Origin: Gordionus sp. m RMFG-2023
Lineage: Eukaryota; Nematomorpha; Gordioida; Chordodea; Parachordodidae
Reading direction: 5' to 3'
DNA length: 64,000 nucleotides
NCBI RefSeq assembly: GCF_954871325.1
Contig: NC_088776.1
Location: 52,284,569-52,348,568 of the forward strand
The notes under the pieces were generated by a model. That model did not search any database and was not told the DNA's origin. It saw only the letters and a program-made list of their open reading frames with translations. Below, piece after piece: positions 61,801 to 64,000 of the stretch. Made by a program: the position numbers and the translations under genes. How positions within the stretch are numbered: the stretch's first letter is position 1; every line of letters starts with the position of its first letter.

Positions 61801-63244
61801 AGGTACAACATTTTTCAACTATTGGTTTGGAGGGATAGTTTTTCGTAAATTAGTGGGTTTGCAGGCTAAACCCCGCTAATTGTATATTTCAAGTTAGAAT
61901 AATATGCGAACGGGTAGGATACCCAAGCCCCCCCCCCCTAATATACTTGGTTACAATCAAAAATAGTTATTTATATTAGGTAACGTTCGTTGGTTCTGTA
62001 GCAAACGTTGCATTTCCAGTGCCTGGTGTCGAGGAGAATGACGAAAGGATTAATGTAAGTTCTACAAACTTTGCACCTGGCCATGACTTGATCCGTTACA
62101 AGCGGAATTTCCTTAATAAAAATATATATATTATAATCGGTGTGATCGAAATTTATATTTTAAAAATATATTTTTTCCTCTTCCTATGTTTTCCACTTCT
62201 GGTTCTCAAGGCCAATCCAAAAATCGTCGCTTCTCTTAGGTGTCAAAAAACTTAAGTACCCTTTTGGACTAAAAGGCGATTGCTGATCGCTAACAAGATT
62301 CATCTATTTTCAGTCTTCTATTTCGTACACATTTAACAATTCAACAGATACTTTTTCGGTTTTGTGTTAGATAAAACCAGATATTCCCGTAGACACTGGA
62401 TTTTCGCCTTGTACATTATAAAATATCATTCTAGACCCTTTGTGGAAAATAAATACCTGGGGCTGAGTATTGCCTACATTTAGGATAGCTTATTATCATA
62501 TTCCATCGAGATTACAATACACTTAAATACATAATTTTAAAAAAAGTGGTGGAAGTCATTTATACAATTTCAGGTTATTTAATAAGACAATCACATTATA
62601 TGAAATGGTAGCTTTGTGAACAATTATATTGAAATTAGTTTTTTTTTAAATATGAAAAATGGAATTGATTTTATGTTAGGGTTCAGGTGATATCAGGAAA
62701 ATACTTTCTTCCAATCAAGTTGGGTGGCAAAAACAAATTATCTATTGAACATTGCTAATCCCGTGGATAAATAATTATGCCTTTTTTGTACTATAAAAAT
62801 TGACATTTCCAACAAGGAATAACTTAGGCTGATCCATTATTCAAACGTGCTCCTTTTTCAACATAACACCCCCCACCCCTCTTCCTTTCATTTAGAAGTA
62901 AAGTTAATGAGATTTATTATGCTAAAATGCAAAAAAAATAGAACCTGTTTATCATTGAATGGATGTATCATAATCCCAAATGGCAATCTAATTTTATCCA
63001 GTAAGGAATGGGTTTGAGGAACTGAGTTCAACGAACATCTCATGTATCTGGAAAAAAAGAGTTAAATTTAGATTAAATTGATTTTTTTAAAAAAAAATAA
63101 GATGAATGTACAAATAAATTACTCTGTGGGACAACTAAAAGGTTCCAAATTTTCGGGTATTGAAGGTGAGGGAGCTTTTTCGGCCTCGTAAGGAAATATT
63201 TGGGAATTTTGAAACAAATTAACAGGTCTATTGTATCCATATTT
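46843..63244 (-). CDS. SEC24: COPII coat protein Sec24, Sec24A/B type (N-terminus outside window, 18 exons)
   Basis: Minus-strand exons in coding order: 63244-63123, 63047-62945, 62111-61985, 59191-59082, 58926-58860, 58181-58017, 56949-56894, 54589-54445, 52137-51974, 51839-51710, 51445-51287, 51040-50867, 49425-49315, 49243-49065, 48355-48203, 47932-47720, 47062-47016 and 46957-46843. All phases close; 779 residues plus TGA. Sec24 binds cargo sorting signals and pairs with Sec23 in the inner COPII coat at ER exit sites. Seen in order: MRCSLNSVPQT; a zinc finger CKVC...CNVC with RTYINPFV; the trunk with LDDLPGDSRTLLGFVTFD and LGPALQ...TGGRIS; LGAKTDFYKK; the beta-sandwich with KRYLTRDIGFEAVMRVRATK and GNFFLRSSNLL; the helical domain with GERRIRVLTLALPV; and the gelsolin-like end. 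The ending DDRTESSMSYHEFLLYL matches the Sec24A/B class (EDRTESALSYYEFLL). Exon 17 is only 47 bp, making the gelsolin segment shorter than in vertebrates. The Gln/Pro-rich N-terminal part lies to the right of the window. The upstream end of the first listed exon is uncertain. Confidence 0.92.
50064..50285. mobile_element. Family A MITE, copy 12 (eroded)
   Basis: Begins TAATGTTGTTTTAGACAGC and keeps the family core (GAGATTTCGTTAATAAATGT, AATATTTTTCTGGATAAAAT, ATTGAGTTTGCCG). The right arm decays after this and no duplication is visible. It lies in the Sec24 intron between the exons at 50867 and 49425. Confidence 0.68.
51516..51705. mobile_element. Family A MITE, copy 13 (right end lost)
   Basis: Starts TAGTGTTAAATGTGCCCGAT, followed by TTTTTAAAATGGC, AACGGCTAACTC and GAAGGTGGAAAGGTTTGGA. 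It ends without a recognisable right terminus, against the next exon. It occupies most of the 264-bp Sec24 intron 51446-51709. Confidence 0.65.
54058..54433. repeat. Palindromic repeat family C, copy 2 (arms about 185 bp)
   Basis: A long inverted repeat. The left arm runs through GGGATTCGGAATCTCTTGAT, CCTTTACCGAGGG and TATTCTAGCATGTGTAGAGT. The right arm carries their reverse complements (ACTCTACACATGCTAGAATA, CCCTCGGTAAAGG, ATCAAGAGATTCCGAATCCC). The centre is near 54245. The right arm stops 11 bp before the Sec24 exon at 54445-54589, so the spliced intron would carry a very stable hairpin beside a donor site. Short open frames in it are not genes. Confidence 0.8.
57174..57255. repeat. Dispersed repeat E, copy 1
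   Basis: CTTGGCGTTAGAAACCATTT, TTTGCTTTTTTCCATACTTT and TTAATTATTCATTTT are shared, with small differences, with 60837-60915. Both lie in Sec24 introns. The family is not identified. Confidence 0.5.
58408..58612. repeat. Palindromic repeat family C, copy 3 (arms in reversed order)
   Basis: The left part reads TTTACACATGCTGGAATACG and TTTCCGGCAAAATAAAA. The right part reads TTTTTCCGAAAATGTATCCC and AGTATGTGTGTAAAATACC. These are the family C arms, but with the sequence that is innermost in copies 1 and 2 now outermost. It lies in a Sec24 intron. Confidence 0.6.
60837..60915. repeat. Dispersed repeat E, copy 2
   Basis: Same repeat as 57174-57255 (CTTGGCGTTAGATACCATCT, AATTTGCTTTTTTCAATTAC), in the same orientation, in the 2.8-kb Sec24 intron 59192-61984. 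That intron otherwise shows no gene. Confidence 0.5.
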
Positions 63245-64000
63245 CTTTTTTAAAAAAAATTATGAAATAAGGATAAATAAATATTTGAAAAATAGCAGTG
63301 GCACCAAATAACACTTTTTTGATGACATCAATATCAATATGATATCGCCCGATACCAAGTTTTTATATAAATGAAATGAAATCTCTTACAAAAAAAACAA
63401 GTTTATTTGAGAATTTGAAGATAAAAATATATAAACTTTTTCCCCAATCCATATTTCCACCTAATATTTTTGATTTTTAGCTTTAAGCTATAAAGCTGTG
63501 AACTAGTTCAGCTTAATTTGGATACTTAATTGCTTTTAGGCTAAAAAGTTTTTGAATGAAAACACCTTATTTTGATTTGTGTTTTAAGTATATTCTCGTT
63601 TTTTTGTTATATTTTTTTAAAATAAAACCAGCTACTTAGCATTACATAGACCTAGGATATAGCCTTGTTAGTCTCATAATTATATGTCCTTGATAATACA
63701 ACAAAATTTTTAAAGTAAGAAGTGGGCAAAAGAATTAAAACCCCTTTTGTATTGACGCATCTCTGAAAAATAGTAATAAGTAAATTTGTATTCATTACAT
63801 CTTAGTTGGTAGCACAAACCAATATATAGGTGTGCTTTAAATATATTTAATTTACAAGAAAATATTTGCTTCTAATCTAAAGTTAAATTATCATTTTTTT
63901 AAGAATCTAATTTATAAGAAAATATTTTTTGCTCTTCATTTTTTTTTAAAAAAAATTAAAGATTTTAATTCTTCAGAAAATAGCATCATTTTTTGCATTA
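63245..64000. other. AT-rich non-coding end of the window, probable Sec24 intron
   Basis: Upstream of the first readable Sec24 exon on the minus strand. No exon with the expected Gln/Pro-rich N-terminal composition was found. It includes ATCGCCCGATACCAAG near 63344, similar to GTATCGGTATC-type transposon relics elsewhere in the window. Confidence 0.45.

Noticed and set aside
1-64000. CRISPR arrays, operons, riboswitches, bacterial ribosome binding sites, tRNA or rRNA genes
   Set aside because: The DNA is eukaryotic with spliceosomal introns; no regularly spaced repeats or recognisable tRNA/rRNA sequence was seen by eye.

Overview
The window is strongly AT-rich eukaryotic DNA with GT-AG introns, long low-complexity A/T runs and many small transposon relics. 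The recognisable genes (EPS8-type signalling adaptor, a cadherin, CK2 beta, MICOS13, Sec24) point to an animal, most likely an invertebrate with an AT-rich genome. The phylum cannot be fixed from the sequence. All exon models were built by hand from splice sites, reading-frame phase and family resemblance. The phases close exactly across all exons of the three large genes.

Layout. (1) 1-19615, plus strand: the 3' twelve exons of an EPS8-like gene (PTB remainder, helical middle region, SH3), ending directly after the SH3 domain. Its 8.4-kb second intron carries five copies of a palindromic hAT-type MITE and, on the opposite strand, two exon-like blocks (7514-8226) that may be a nested gene faintly like integrin alpha. 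(2) 19616-22823: intergenic, with a broken reverse-transcriptase fossil. (3) 22824-24175: an intronless full-length CK2 beta gene on the minus strand, head to head with a three-exon MICOS13 (QIL1) gene with very small introns on the plus strand. They share about 265 bp of upstream DNA. (4) 24176-32517: mostly gene-poor DNA with MITEs, a decayed hAT transposase and one candidate 5' exon of the next gene. (5) 32518-45030, plus strand: a divergent transmembrane cadherin (13 exons, about 1644 residues in the window, 5' incomplete). (6) 46843-63244, minus strand: 18 exons of a Sec24 COPII coat gene of the Sec24A/B type, complete from the end of the N-terminal region to the C-terminus. It is tail to tail with the cadherin.

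The most distinctive non-genic feature is a group of hairpin-forming DNA transposons. Family A has at least 13 copies starting TAGTG, with 8-bp target duplications that are perfect in two copies. A second, unrelated hAT-type palindrome (43822-44210) has a perfect 8-bp duplication. A third palindromic family (three copies) occurs once with its arms in inverted order. A degraded hAT transposase at 28900-29690 could be kin to whatever mobilised some of them. Most copies lie inside introns of the genes above.

The genes are housekeeping or cell-surface genes with no evident joint pathway: actin/EGFR signalling (EPS8), protein kinase regulation (CK2 beta), mitochondrial crista junctions (MICOS13), adhesion (cadherin) and ER export (Sec24).
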